Assembly (NCBI RefSeq): GCF_036499745.1
Contig: NZ_DASYDG010000030.1
Location: 62,001-126,000 of the forward strand
Direction of reading: 5' to 3'
DNA: 64,000 nt
Source: Pinirhizobacter sp036499745
GTDB taxonomy: Bacteria; Pseudomonadota; Gammaproteobacteria; Xanthomonadales; Rhodanobacteraceae
Position 1 is the first letter of the stretch. Each line of letters opens with the position of its first letter. Made by a program: the position numbers and the translations under genes. Shown here piece by piece: positions 36,633-45,440 of this stretch. The notes beneath the pieces are model-generated. The model was not told the origin of the DNA. It saw only the letters and a list, made by a program, of their open reading frames with translations, and made no database searches.

Positions 36633-37478
36633 CTATCGGGATTGGGTCGCCCGACGGGAGTTCCGCGCAGCGCGCCAGGCGAATAGCGCGGTGCTGGGAC
36701 CGCCCACGGCAGGTGGCTGCTTGAGCACGGCCAGCGGCTCCACAGCCCGGGCAGCCTGTTCCGCCCGGCGCCGGGCCTGGCGGAGCGTCATGGCGCGGAA
36801 TAGCGACAGCGGCGCGCCGGGTGCGGCCGCCTGGCGCAGGGCCGCGGCGATATCGCCCGCCTGCGCTTTCACCGCGTCGCGACGGGCTGGGCCGTCCATA
36901 CGCAAACCAGCGCGGGTGAGGCCAAAACGCGCCATGCGTGCCATCGGCAGGGCCAGGCGCTCAACTTCGGCTTGCTCGTCCACCATGGCCAGCGATCCGA
37001 GCAGATGGGCCTGGGTGGCCACCGCGGTGGCCCGGCCGGGGTCGGCGCCGGCGCCAAACCACCAGCCCGTCTCCAGCCGGGCCAGGGCGCCATGCAGGAT
37101 AGTGGTGGCCGCTACCTGGGCCGGGAAATCGGCCGCGGTACCTTCCTCGAGCTGGCCCATCGCGGCCAGCACGGGCGCAATCCAGAACTCCATGGGCAGG
37201 ACATCGGCCTGGGGCTGGTTGAACAACACCCGGGTAAGCGGATGACGTCCTCCACTGGCACGGGCGCCGGAGAGCTCCTCGGCCCACCAGTTGAGCTTCA
37301 CCGCAGCCACCTGCGCCTCGCGGATGCCGTAGGCAGCGCCCACGATCTCCCGTTCGAAGGCCGCCAGAGCGACATGGCCGTTGCGCGATGCAGGATCCAG
37401 GAAGCCCAGGGCCACCCGCTGCTGCGGATCGGAAGCCAGCCATTGATCGACGTAACTCTGGAATGCCGCGTCGCTCAT
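36633..37478 (-). CDS. Squalene/phytoene synthase family protein
   Basis: A 281-residue all-helical protein. VAAVKLNWWAEELSGA corresponds to the second Asp-rich region of squalene/phytoene synthases, in weakened form, and HPLTRVLFNQP, FPAQVAATTILHGALARLE and ATAVATQAHLLGS follow. The first DxxxD motif is not evident. It is therefore probably a non-canonical member, as seen in mitochondrial NDUFAF6-like proteins, rather than a carotenoid enzyme; no other terpenoid genes are nearby. Its ATG overlaps the gph stop (ATGA). Confidence 0.75.
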   Translation of the reverse strand: MSDAAFQSYVDQWLASDPQQRVALGFLDPASRNGHVALAAFEREIVGAAYGIREAQVAAVKLNWWAEELSGARASGGRHPLTRVLFNQPQADVLPMEFWIAPVLAAMGQLEEGTAADFPAQVAATTILHGALARLETGWWFGAGADPGRATAVATQAHLLGSLAMVDEQAEVERLALPMARMARFGLTRAGLRMDGPARRDAVKAQAGDIAAALRQAAAPGAPLSLFRAMTLRQARRRAEQAARAVEPLAVLKQPPAVGGPSTALFAWRAARNSRRATQSR

Positions 37479-38152
37479 GCGTGTACGGGCAAGCCCAGCA
37501 CCGCTGCGAACTCGGCTACGGTGTCCACCACGAGGTCCGCGCCCCAGGTGCGCGGGTCGCCACCGTCGAGGTAACCCCAACCCACGGCCACGGTATAACA
37601 CCCGGCAGCGCGTCCGGCCTCGACGTCACGGCGATCGTCGCCGACGAACAGGCATTGGGAAGGATCGACACCGGCCCGTTCGCACGCCAGCAGCACGGGC
37701 GCCGGATCGGGCTTCTTCACAGGCAGTGTATCGCCGGACACCACGCTTGCCGCGCGCAGGTCCATCTTCAACGCAGCCAGCAGGCGGTCGGTGAGGAAAC
37801 CGGGCTTGTTGGTGACGATGCCCCAGGGCACGCCTCGTTCTTCCAACGCCAGCAAAGTTTCATCCATGCCATCAAACGCACGTGTATGCACCGCGATGTC
37901 ACGCTCGTAGCGGGCGAGGTAGCCGGGCATGCGTTCGATCAGGCTTGCACTGGAATCATGTGGGTAGGCCGTGGCCAGGATGGCGCGGGAACCACGCGAA
38001 ACCACCTGCCGAACCATGTCGAATGGCGGGGGTGACACGCCGTCGTCGGCGCACACCGATTCAAGCGCGGCATACAGATCAAGCGCGGTATCGAGGATGG
38101 TGCCGTCGAGGTCCAGGAATACCCCGGCCAGCGGCTGCGGCAATGGCTTCAT
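37475..38152 (-). CDS. gph: Phosphoglycolate phosphatase (HAD family)
   Basis: A 225-residue HAD hydrolase. Motif I is FLDLDGTILDTA, motif II GIVTNKPGF, motif III KKPDPAPVL and motif IV FVGDDRRDVEAG. The small helical cap fits phosphoglycolate phosphatase, which clears 2-phosphoglycolate from DNA repair; in Xanthomonads it usually follows ubiG, as here. A MupP role (N-acetylmuramate 6-phosphate phosphatase) is an alternative, since that family is very similar and is also next to ubiG in pseudomonads. Four-base overlaps link it to both neighbours. Confidence 0.85.
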   Translation of the reverse strand: MKPLPQPLAGVFLDLDGTILDTALDLYAALESVCADDGVSPPPFDMVRQVVSRGSRAILATAYPHDSSASLIERMPGYLARYERDIAVHTRAFDGMDETLLALEERGVPWGIVTNKPGFLTDRLLAALKMDLRAASVVSGDTLPVKKPDPAPVLLACERAGVDPSQCLFVGDDRRDVEAGRAAGCYTVAVGWGYLDGGDPRTWGADLVVDTVAEFAAVLGLPVHA

Positions 38153-38862
38153 GCCGGCCGCGTCGCGGCAAGGATGTAATTCACCTGTGTCATGCCAGTG
38201 AGCCAGGCCTTGCGCGAAAGCGGGTTGTACCCCAGGCCCTTGACCTCATCGAGTTCCAGCCCTGCCCGGCGCAGCAGGGCGCCTAGCTCGGAGGGCTTGA
38301 GGAACTGCGCGTAGTGGTGCGTGCCACGCGGCAACATGCGGGTGATGTATTCGGCGCCGACGATGGCCGCACCGAAGGCCAGCGGCGTGCGGTTGATGGT
38401 GCTCATGAATACTCGGCCGCCCGGCTTCACCATGCGGGCGAGATCCTGCACCAGCGCGGCAGGATCGGGGACGTGCTCGATCAGCTCCATGCAGCAGACC
38501 GCGTCGAATGTATCGGCTTCGGCGAGCGCAAGCTCATGCGAGCCCTGCACGCGGTAGTCCACGGAAAGATTGGATTCATACAGATGCAATCTGGCGATGC
38601 CGATCACCTTCTCGCCAAGATCGATGCCGGTGACCTGAGCCCCGGCACGGGCAAGGGCTTCGCTCAGCAAGCCTCCACCGCAGCCTACATCCGCCACCCT
38701 GGCGCCGCGCAGGGTGATGCGATCGGCGATGAAACCGGCGCGCACGGGGTTCAGGTCGTGCAGCGGGCGCGATTCGCCGTTTGGATCCCACCAGCCCGTC
38801 GCGAGTTTGCCGAAACGGGCGATTTCCGCGGCACTGACATTGGCGTTCGTGGCGTGTTCCAT
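38149..38862 (-). CDS. ubiG: Ubiquinone biosynthesis O-methyltransferase
   Basis: A 237-residue SAM-dependent methyltransferase acting at both O-methylation steps of ubiquinone synthesis. FGKLATGWWDPNGESRPLHDLNPVR is a UbiG-specific N-terminal region (seen here at residues 16-39). The SAM site is VADVGCGGGLLSEALAR, followed by TGIDLGEKVIGIA and CCMELIEHVPDP. The ATG at 38862 has GAAGGAAA upstream. It is the first gene of ubiG-gph-squalene synthase-like, all joined by ATGA overlaps. Confidence 0.95.
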   Translation of the reverse strand: MEHATNANVSAAEIARFGKLATGWWDPNGESRPLHDLNPVRAGFIADRITLRGARVADVGCGGGLLSEALARAGAQVTGIDLGEKVIGIARLHLYESNLSVDYRVQGSHELALAEADTFDAVCCMELIEHVPDPAALVQDLARMVKPGGRVFMSTINRTPLAFGAAIVGAEYITRMLPRGTHHYAQFLKPSELGALLRRAGLELDEVKGLGYNPLSRKAWLTGMTQVNYILAATRPA

Positions 38863-38890
38863 GAGATTTCCTTCGAGTGCCAGAAGCAGA

Positions 38891-40222
38891 TCAGACCGCG
38901 GCGATGCGCTCGCGCCACTGGCGGGTGCGCGCACGCAGGGCGTCGGTGTCGACGTCGGCAAGGATGCCGTCGACGAGCTTGCGCACGCCAGCGATCCATA
39001 CATCGCTCACCTGGTGGCGCGCGGCCGCGTACACCAGCTGCGATGCCACATGATAGAGCGGCTGGGTTTCCAGGTCGTCCAGACGTACGGCGGTGAGGTC
39101 GGCCTGCTTGCCAGGTTCGATCGAACCGACCCGCTCGCCCAGGCCGATCGCGCGGGCGCCTTCAAGGGTTGCCGAACGCAGCACGGATGCCGCGTCGAAG
39201 GCCGACGCATCCTGGGCCACGGCCTTGGCCAACAACGCCGCGGTACGCATCTCGCCGAACATGTCCAGGTCATTGTTCGAGGCGCAGCCGTCGGTGCCGA
39301 TGGCCACGCGCACGCCGGCCTGGCGGAGCTTGTGCACGGGACAGAAGCCCGAGGCGAGCTTGAGGTTCGACTCCGGGCAATGCACCACGCTCACGCCGTG
39401 CTCGGCGCAGGTGGCGATCTCGGTGTCGGTGAGTTGGGTCATGTGCACCGCGACCAGGCTGTCGTTGACGATTCCCAAGCGCTGCAGGCGCTGGAACGGG
39501 CGGATACCGTGGTCGCGTTTGCTGTCTTCCACTTCCTGGGCCGTCTCGTGCGTATGCAAATGCACGGGAATGTCCAGCTGGTCGGCCAGTACGCGGATGC
39601 GCTCGAAGCTTTCGTCCGACACGGTGTAGGGCGCGTGCGGCACGAAGGCGGTACTCAAGAGCGAGTGGCCACGGAAGCTGTCGTGAACTTCCAGGGCGCG
39701 GGCAAAGTAGTCGTCCTGGGTGGTGGCCCAGGCACTGGGAAACTGGATCACCGGCAGCCCCACCACCGCACGAAAGCCCATGCGGTTGAAAGTGGCGCCG
39801 ATCACGTCGGGGAAGAAATAGTTTTCGTTGACGCACGTCGTGCCGCCGCGGATCATCTCGGCCACTGCCAGTTCCACGCCGTCGCGGATGAACTCCGGAC
39901 CCATGAAGGCGCCTTCCACCGGCCAGATGTGCTCGTTCAGCCATGTCATCAGCGGCAGGTCGTCGGCCAGCCCGCGCAGCAGTGTCATCGGACTGTGCGT
40001 GTGGGCGTTGACCAGGCCTGGCATCAGGGCGTGTTCGGGCAGGCTCACCGACTGGCGCGGCTCGTACAGGGCGCGCGCCTCATTGATGGGCAGGATGGCA
40101 AGGATCGTGTTGCCATCCACCACCACGGCGTGGCCTTCAAGCACCACGCCATGCGGTTCGACGGGGACCACCCAGCGGGCCTCGATCACGAGGTCGACGG
40201 CGGCACCGAGCGGTAGTGTCAT
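38891..40222 (-). CDS. mtaD: 5-Methylthioadenosine/S-adenosylhomocysteine deaminase-like amidohydrolase
   Basis: A 443-residue TRZ/ATZ-type amidohydrolase. Zinc ligands appear in VNAHTHSPMTLLRG, HLHTHETAQEVED, VVHCPESNLKLASG and AIGTDGCASNNDLDM. It probably deaminates 5'-methylthioadenosine and related adenosines for purine and methionine salvage. It lies 4 bp after efp and 28 bp before ubiG. Pairing with ubiG, a SAM-using enzyme producing S-adenosylhomocysteine, is a common arrangement in gammaproteobacteria and supports the call. Confidence 0.9.
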   Translation of the reverse strand: MTLPLGAAVDLVIEARWVVPVEPHGVVLEGHAVVVDGNTILAILPINEARALYEPRQSVSLPEHALMPGLVNAHTHSPMTLLRGLADDLPLMTWLNEHIWPVEGAFMGPEFIRDGVELAVAEMIRGGTTCVNENYFFPDVIGATFNRMGFRAVVGLPVIQFPSAWATTQDDYFARALEVHDSFRGHSLLSTAFVPHAPYTVSDESFERIRVLADQLDIPVHLHTHETAQEVEDSKRDHGIRPFQRLQRLGIVNDSLVAVHMTQLTDTEIATCAEHGVSVVHCPESNLKLASGFCPVHKLRQAGVRVAIGTDGCASNNDLDMFGEMRTAALLAKAVAQDASAFDAASVLRSATLEGARAIGLGERVGSIEPGKQADLTAVRLDDLETQPLYHVASQLVYAAARHQVSDVWIAGVRKLVDGILADVDTDALRARTRQWRERIAAV

Positions 40223-40226
40223 ATCG

Positions 40227-40793
40227 TTACTTCACGCGGCTGTAGTATTCACCGGTACGAGTGTCCACGCGGATGATTTCATCCTGGTTGACGAAGAGTG
40301 GCACGCGCACCACGGCGCCCGTCTCGAGCTTGGCGGGCTTGCCACCGCCACCTGAAGTGTCGCCACGGACACCAGGATCGGTCTCGACGATCTTCAGGTC
40401 GACGAAGTTCGGCGGGGTGACCGAGATGGGGCGGCCGTTCCACAAGGTAACCACGCACTCTTCCTCGCCCTTGAGCCACTTGCCCGCGTCGCCGGCGGCG
40501 GTTTCATCGGCCTGGTGCTGCTCGAATGTCTCCTGTTGCATGAAGTGCCAGAACTCGCCGTCGTTGTAGAGGTACTGCATATCGGTGTCGACCACGTCCG
40601 CGCCCTCGAAGGAGTCGCTCGACTTCAGGGTTTTTTCCGTGGTGCGGCCGTTGATCAGGTTGCGGATGCGGATGCGGGTGAAGGCCTGGCCCTTGCCCGG
40701 CTTGACGAACTCCGCCTCGACGACGACGTAGGGATCGCCGTCGACGATGATCTTCACGCCATTCTTGACGTCGTTGAGACCGTATGTGGCCAT
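40227..40793 (-). CDS. efp: Elongation factor P
   Basis: A 188-residue three-domain factor that relieves ribosome stalling at polyproline. The modified loop is VKPGKGQAFTR with Lys34, the residue that receives beta-lysine, consistent with the divergent epmB. RTTEKTLKSSD and PNFVDLKIVETDPG are conserved; the C-terminal domain has a Gly run (SGGGGKP). Its 5' region contains a terminator-like hairpin (40814-40835). mtaD follows after 4 bp. Confidence 0.97.
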   Translation of the reverse strand: MATYGLNDVKNGVKIIVDGDPYVVVEAEFVKPGKGQAFTRIRIRNLINGRTTEKTLKSSDSFEGADVVDTDMQYLYNDGEFWHFMQQETFEQHQADETAAGDAGKWLKGEEECVVTLWNGRPISVTPPNFVDLKIVETDPGVRGDTSGGGGKPAKLETGAVVRVPLFVNQDEIIRVDTRTGEYYSRVK

Positions 40794-40813
40794 GCCTTAT
40801 AAACTCCGGGATG

Positions 40814-40835
40814 AAAAAACCGCTGTCCCCAGCGG
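40814..40835 (-). terminator. Terminator-like hairpin just upstream of efp
   Basis: On the minus strand CCGCTG-GGGA-CAGCGG is followed directly by six T, ending 21 bases before the efp ATG. The upstream neighbour is the divergent epmB, so no minus-strand gene needs terminating here. Either it limits stray antisense transcription or it lies in the efp 5' leader and acts as an attenuator. The stem is only 6 bp. Confidence 0.5.
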
Positions 40836-40884
40836 CTAAAATGATCGATATCGCAGGCGGCGCCCGCCTGCACCTAGGCCCACC

Positions 40885-41895
40885 ATGATACCCGGAAGCC
40901 CCGCCAGCCGCCTATCTCACGCCGCGCCCGACTGGCGCGCGGCGTGGCGCGACGCCGTCACCGACCCGCTGGAGCTGCTTTCCATGCTGGGCCTGCCGCA
41001 CCTGGCAGCGAGCCTTCCCGCCGATGACGCGGGTTTTGCCATGAGGGTGCCGCGGGGATTCGTCCAGCGCATGATCCATGGCGACGCCCGCGACCCGCTA
41101 CTGCTGCAGGTGCTGCCCCAGCTGGCGGAGATGGAAACCGTCCCGGGTTTCAGCCACGACGCCGTGGGCGACCTGGCCTCACGCGGCGCCCAGGGCCTTC
41201 TTCACAAGTACCAGGGCCGGGCGCTGCTGATCGCCAGCGGCAGCTGCGCGGTGAACTGCCGCTACTGTTTCCGCCGGCATTTTCCCTATGGCGAGGAAAT
41301 CGCCGCGGCCGGTGCCTGGCGCCAGGCGCTGGAGCATGTTGCCGGCGACACCTCCATCACCGAGCTGATCCTTTCCGGAGGCGACCCGCTCTCCCTGGCT
41401 ACCGGCAAGCTCGCCGAACTCACCGACCGGCTGCGCGCCCTGCCCCATGTACGCCGCCTGCGCATCCACACCCGGCTGCCGGTGGTGCTGCCCGAGCGTA
41501 TCGACGATGCCTTCATCCAATGGCTTGACGACGTGCCGCTGCAGAAGGTGGTGGTCCTGCACGCCAATCACGCCAACGAATTCGATGGAGATGTCGAAGA
41601 AGCCTGCCGGCGCCTCCGGGACGCCGGGGCGACCCTGCTCAACCAGTCGGTACTGCTGGCCGGGGTGAACGATGACGCCCAGACGCTCAGCGCCCTGAGC
41701 GAGCGGCTCTTCGCTGCCGGGGTATTGCCCTATTACCTGCACCAGCTCGACCGCGTGCAGGGCGCCGCCCATTTCCAGGTGAGCGACGCACGGGCACTGG
41801 CCCTGGTCCAGGCCATGCGCGAACGGCTGCCCGGATACCTGGTGCCCCGGCTGGTCCGCGAGGAACAGGGTGAGCCCTCCAAGACGCCTCTATAG
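40885..41895 (+). CDS. epmB: EF-P beta-lysylation protein EpmB (lysine 2,3-aminomutase-like radical SAM)
   Basis: A 336-residue radical SAM enzyme. CAVNCRYCFRRHFPY holds the CxxxCxxC cluster ligands (Cys121, 125, 128), and ELILSGGDPLSLATGKL is the SAM/PLP-associated segment of lysine 2,3-aminomutases. It makes (R)-beta-lysine for attachment to EF-P Lys34. It is divergent from efp. EpmA, which transfers the residue, is not in the window. The E. coli enzyme has about the same length. Confidence 0.94.
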   Translation: MIPGSPASRLSHAAPDWRAAWRDAVTDPLELLSMLGLPHLAASLPADDAGFAMRVPRGFVQRMIHGDARDPLLLQVLPQLAEMETVPGFSHDAVGDLASRGAQGLLHKYQGRALLIASGSCAVNCRYCFRRHFPYGEEIAAAGAWRQALEHVAGDTSITELILSGGDPLSLATGKLAELTDRLRALPHVRRLRIHTRLPVVLPERIDDAFIQWLDDVPLQKVVVLHANHANEFDGDVEEACRRLRDAGATLLNQSVLLAGVNDDAQTLSALSERLFAAGVLPYYLHQLDRVQGAAHFQVSDARALALVQAMRERLPGYLVPRLVREEQGEPSKTPL

Positions 41896-42032
41896 GGGCC
41901 GACACGCTCAAGGACCAACGAAAACCGCCGATGGTATTGGCGCAACGATTGGGGTACAAACTGAAGGGAACGCGAAGCGACCACGGGGGGCAACCTGGCG
42001 ATCGCGGCCTCACGAATCGCCACCGGCCCAGC

Positions 42033-44102
42033 ATGAAACAAGACAACGTCATCAAGATCGCCTTCGTCGAGGACTCCGTCGAACAGGCCGAGCAGCTGAT
42101 CAACGTGATGCGCAACGGCGGCATCGCCGTGCGGCCATCGCGCGCGGGTACGCCAGAGGAATTCACCCAGTCGCTGGATGAAAGCCCGGACATCGTGCTG
42201 GTGAATCCCTCCACGAAGAAGCTCGACGTTGCCACCGTGGTGCGCCAGGTGGAGGCCAGTGGCAAGGATGTTTCCATCATCGCCATCATCGAGCGATTCA
42301 ACGAAGACACCATCGCCGATCTCTTCACCGCGGGCATCCGCGGCGTGGCCCTGCGCAGCCGCCCCGAACAGACCCTGGCCATCGTCCGCCGGGAATTCGA
42401 ATCGCTCACCACCCGACGCCACGTGCGCCGTCTGGAAACCGCGCTGCGCGAATCCGAGCGCCGCTGCGATGCCTTGCTCGACTCCTCCCGCGATGCCATT
42501 GCCTATGTGCACGAAGGCATGCACGTGCGCGCGAACCAGGCTTACCTTGAGCAGTTCGGTTTCGAGGAGTTCGACGACATCCTGGGCCTGCCCATCCTGG
42601 ACATGATCGCCAGCGAAGACGCCGACCGCTTCAAGAGCCTGTTGCGCAACCTCTCGCGCGGCGACAAGCCGCCGGTGGAGCACATCGAATTCCAGGCCCG
42701 GCGCGGCGACGGCAACCGGTTCAAGACCATCGTGGAGTTCGCGCACGCCACGTTCGAGGGCGAACCCTGCCTGCAGATCGTCTTCCGCCGCGAAATCATC
42801 GACCCGAACGTCGTGGCGCAGCTCACCCGCGATACCGTGACGGGCCTGTGGAACCGCGCCCACACACTGGAACTGGTGGACCGGGCCGTGGCCTCGGCTG
42901 CCGACGGCGAGACCGGCAGGGCCCTGCTCCTGGTGGAACCGGACAACTGGAAGGACATCGTGCCGGCGATCGGCATGGGCAATGCCGACCAGCTCTTCGC
43001 CGGTATAGCCACCAGGATTCGCGACGTGCTGGACGAGGACGACGAGGCCGGCGTGCTGGGCGAACACACCATCGGCGTGGTGCTGCATGCACGCTCCGAT
43101 GCCGAAGTGCACGGCCTGATCGAAAACCTGCGCAGTTCCGTGGCGGCACAGATCTTCGACGTTGGTTCGCGTTCGATCACGGTGAGCCTGACCGTCGGCG
43201 GCAGCCTGCTGGCCGAGCGCAACGCCAATACCGAGACCCTGCTCGAGCAAGCCAGCACGGCGCTGCGCAACGCGCAGAGCCAGGGCGGCAACCGCAGCGA
43301 GGTGCACGATCCTTCAGCTCGTGAAAAGGCCGATGCCGAACGCGACCTGTACTGGCTGAACCTGGTCCGCGATGCGCTGGAAAGCGACAACTTCCTGCTT
43401 TACCACCAGCAGATCATCAGCCTGCAGGATGCCGCCGGCGAGTTCTACGAGATCCTGGTGCGCATGCGCGGGCCCAACGGCGACGTCCTGCCCAGTTACT
43501 TCATGCCGGTGGCCGAACGCCACGGCATGCTGCCCGCGGTTGATCGCTGGGTGCTGGACCACGCTTTGGATACCCTGCGCCAGCGGGAGCGCGATGGCCT
43601 GACGACAACGTATTTCGTCAAACTCACCCTGGCATCCCTGCACGATGCCACGCTGTTGCCATGGCTCGCCCAGCGCATGGGCGATGCGAAACTCCGCCGC
43701 AGCACGATCGTGGTGGAGATGCCCGAGAGCAAGGTACTGACCAGCCTGCGCCCGGCCCAGGAGTTCGTCACCGCCTGGAAAAAGGTGGGCGGCCGCTTCG
43801 GCCTGGAGCAGTTCGGCTCGGGCCTGAATTCCTTCCAGATGCTCACGCATGTAGACGCCGACTACCTGAAGATCGACCGCAGCTTCATGACCGAACTCCC
43901 GCAGCACCCGGAGAACCAGAAGAAAATCGCCGAGATATGCACCCAGGCCCGCACCCAGGGCAAGCAGACCATCGCCGAGTGGGTGGAAGATGCGGCCAGT
44001 ACGTCGCTACTGTTCGCCTGCGGCGTGGACTTCGTGCAGGGCAACTTCCTGCAGGAACCTGTGATGGTGGTGGCGGACAGGCACGACTTTACGCACGCCT
44101 GA
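42033..44102 (+). CDS. fimX: FimX-like c-di-GMP receptor with REC-like, PAS, degenerate GGDEF and degenerate EAL domains
   Basis: A 689-residue cytosolic protein. A REC-like domain (5-120, starting KIAFVEDSVEQAE), a PAS domain (138-255), a GGDEF-like domain with GEHTI (343-347) and an EAL-like domain (437-685). The EAL signature is EILVRM (473), the DDFG-type motif is LEQFGSG (591-597), and the end reads DFVQGNFLQEPVMVV. Both enzymatic sites are degenerate, as in FimX of Pseudomonas and Xanthomonas, which bind c-di-GMP and control type IV pilus assembly with PilZ. The gene name is by resemblance. ATG 42033 is preferred over ATG 41931 because the REC fold begins there. Confidence 0.78.
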   Translation: MKQDNVIKIAFVEDSVEQAEQLINVMRNGGIAVRPSRAGTPEEFTQSLDESPDIVLVNPSTKKLDVATVVRQVEASGKDVSIIAIIERFNEDTIADLFTAGIRGVALRSRPEQTLAIVRREFESLTTRRHVRRLETALRESERRCDALLDSSRDAIAYVHEGMHVRANQAYLEQFGFEEFDDILGLPILDMIASEDADRFKSLLRNLSRGDKPPVEHIEFQARRGDGNRFKTIVEFAHATFEGEPCLQIVFRREIIDPNVVAQLTRDTVTGLWNRAHTLELVDRAVASAADGETGRALLLVEPDNWKDIVPAIGMGNADQLFAGIATRIRDVLDEDDEAGVLGEHTIGVVLHARSDAEVHGLIENLRSSVAAQIFDVGSRSITVSLTVGGSLLAERNANTETLLEQASTALRNAQSQGGNRSEVHDPSAREKADAERDLYWLNLVRDALESDNFLLYHQQIISLQDAAGEFYEILVRMRGPNGDVLPSYFMPVAERHGMLPAVDRWVLDHALDTLRQRERDGLTTTYFVKLTLASLHDATLLPWLAQRMGDAKLRRSTIVVEMPESKVLTSLRPAQEFVTAWKKVGGRFGLEQFGSGLNSFQMLTHVDADYLKIDRSFMTELPQHPENQKKIAEICTQARTQGKQTIAEWVEDAASTSLLFACGVDFVQGNFLQEPVMVVADRHDFTHA

Positions 44103-44124
44103 CGCACACAAATCCCACGCACGG

Positions 44125-44158
44125 AAAAACCTTCGTGGCGCGAGCCCCGAAGGTTTTT
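44125..44158. terminator. Bidirectional intrinsic terminator between fimX-like and rplS
   Basis: AAAAACCTTCG at 44125 and CGAAGGTTTTT at 44148 form an 11-bp inverted repeat with a 12-base loop, A-rich on the left and T-rich on the right. It can end transcription of both converging units. Confidence 0.8.
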
Positions 44159-44215
44159 CTTATCCAGGCACTGCGTTTGGGGGCGGGCCGATGAAAGCTC
44201 CCGCCCCGCGCCGAA

Positions 44216-44623
44216 TTACTTGGCGGCAGCAGCGGCCTTGGCGGCCTTGATATTGGCAGCCTTGATGTTGGCGGCGGCGGCGACGTCTTCCTTGATGCGG
44301 GCAGCCTTGCCTTCCAGACCGCGCAGGTAGTACAGCTTGGCGCCGCGGACCTTGCCCTTGCGCTTGACGGTGACCGAGTCGATCGTCGGGCTGTGGGCCT
44401 GGAAGACGCGCTCGACGCCGGTGCCGTGCGAGATCTTGCGCACGGTGAAGGCCGAATGCAGGCCGCGACTACGCTTGGCGATGACAATGCCCTCGAACGC
44501 CTGGACGCGCTCGCGGTTGCCTTCCTTCACCTTGACGTTGACGACGACCGTATCGCCAGGACCGAAATCCGGCAGCTGGCGGACGATCTGCTCGGATTCG
44601 AACTGTTCGATGAGTTTGTTCAT
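44216..44623 (-). CDS. rplS: 50S ribosomal protein L19
   Basis: A 135-residue protein; typical L19 has about 115. The body is standard (FGPGDTVVVNVKVKEGNRER, RVQAFEGIVIAKRSRG, VERVFQAHSP, GKVRGAKLYYLRGLEGKAARI). The extra C-terminal 20 residues are an Ala/Lys repeat containing two copies of NIKAA. L19 sits at the 30S-50S interface. It ends the rpsP-rimM-trmD-rplS operon, 20 bp after trmD. Confidence 0.97.
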   Translation of the reverse strand: MNKLIEQFESEQIVRQLPDFGPGDTVVVNVKVKEGNRERVQAFEGIVIAKRSRGLHSAFTVRKISHGTGVERVFQAHSPTIDSVTVKRKGKVRGAKLYYLRGLEGKAARIKEDVAAAANIKAANIKAAKAAAAAK

Positions 44624-44643
44624 GGCACACCCGTTCAAAAATT

Positions 44644-45423
44644 TCAGTGCTGCGAGCCGTTGTCGGCCTCAGCTTGTTGAAGCCGTGAGTATTCACGGCG
44701 GAATTCATCCAGCAAAGCCCTCGATTTATCATCGAGCACCCGCTGCGTGAGCAGATCCGGCCGACGGAGCCAGGTACGGCCCAGGGACTGCTTCAGGCGC
44801 CAGCGCGCAATGGCTGCGTGGTCGCCGGAAAGAAGTACCTCCGGAACACCGCCCCATGCGTCGTGCTGCACGGGCCGGGTGTAATGCGGGCAGTCCAGCA
44901 GGCCGTCTGAGAACGAATCCTGCTGGGCGGAGAGCGCGTCGTTCAACGCGCCTTCCTGGAGCCGGCCCACGGCGTCGATCACAATCGCTGCCGCAAGCTC
45001 GCCACCTGACAGTACATAATCGCCGATCGAGAGCTCCTCGTCGACCTCATGTGCCAACAGGCGTTCATCCACGCCTTCGTATCGTCCGCAAACCAGGGCA
45101 ATGCGCGGCATGGCTGCCAGCGCCTTGACCCTGCCCTGCGTCAGCCGCGTTCCCTGCGGACTGAGGTAAATCACGTGCACCGGTTCCGGTGCTGCCTCGC
45201 GGACCGCCGCAAGGGCCGCCCGCAAGGGCTCGATCAGCATCACCATGCCGGGCCCGCCCCCGAAGGGTCGGCCATCCACCGTGCGGTGGACATCATGGGT
45301 GAAATCGCGCGGGTTGAAGGTTTCAACCTGCAACAGCTTGCGCTGCTGCGCGCGCCCCACGACACCTACCGCGGCGGACTGCTGCACGAAGTCGGGAAAC
45401 AGCGTGACGACATCGATGCGCAT
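44644..45423 (-). CDS. trmD: tRNA (guanine37-N1)-methyltransferase
   Basis: A 259-residue SPOUT enzyme that methylates G37 of tRNAs reading CUN, CCN and CGG codons, preventing frameshifts. FGGGPGMVMLIEPL, LVCGRYEGVDERL and ELSIGDYVLSGGELAA form the trefoil-knot SAM site, and VPEVLLSGDHAAI is the C-terminal motif. It follows rimM by 17 bp and precedes rplS by 20 bp, the canonical order. Confidence 0.97.
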   Translation of the reverse strand: MRIDVVTLFPDFVQQSAAVGVVGRAQQRKLLQVETFNPRDFTHDVHRTVDGRPFGGGPGMVMLIEPLRAALAAVREAAPEPVHVIYLSPQGTRLTQGRVKALAAMPRIALVCGRYEGVDERLLAHEVDEELSIGDYVLSGGELAAAIVIDAVGRLQEGALNDALSAQQDSFSDGLLDCPHYTRPVQHDAWGGVPEVLLSGDHAAIARWRLKQSLGRTWLRRPDLLTQRVLDDKSRALLDEFRREYSRLQQAEADNGSQH

Positions 45424-45440
45424 GGTCCTGCCTTCGAAAG

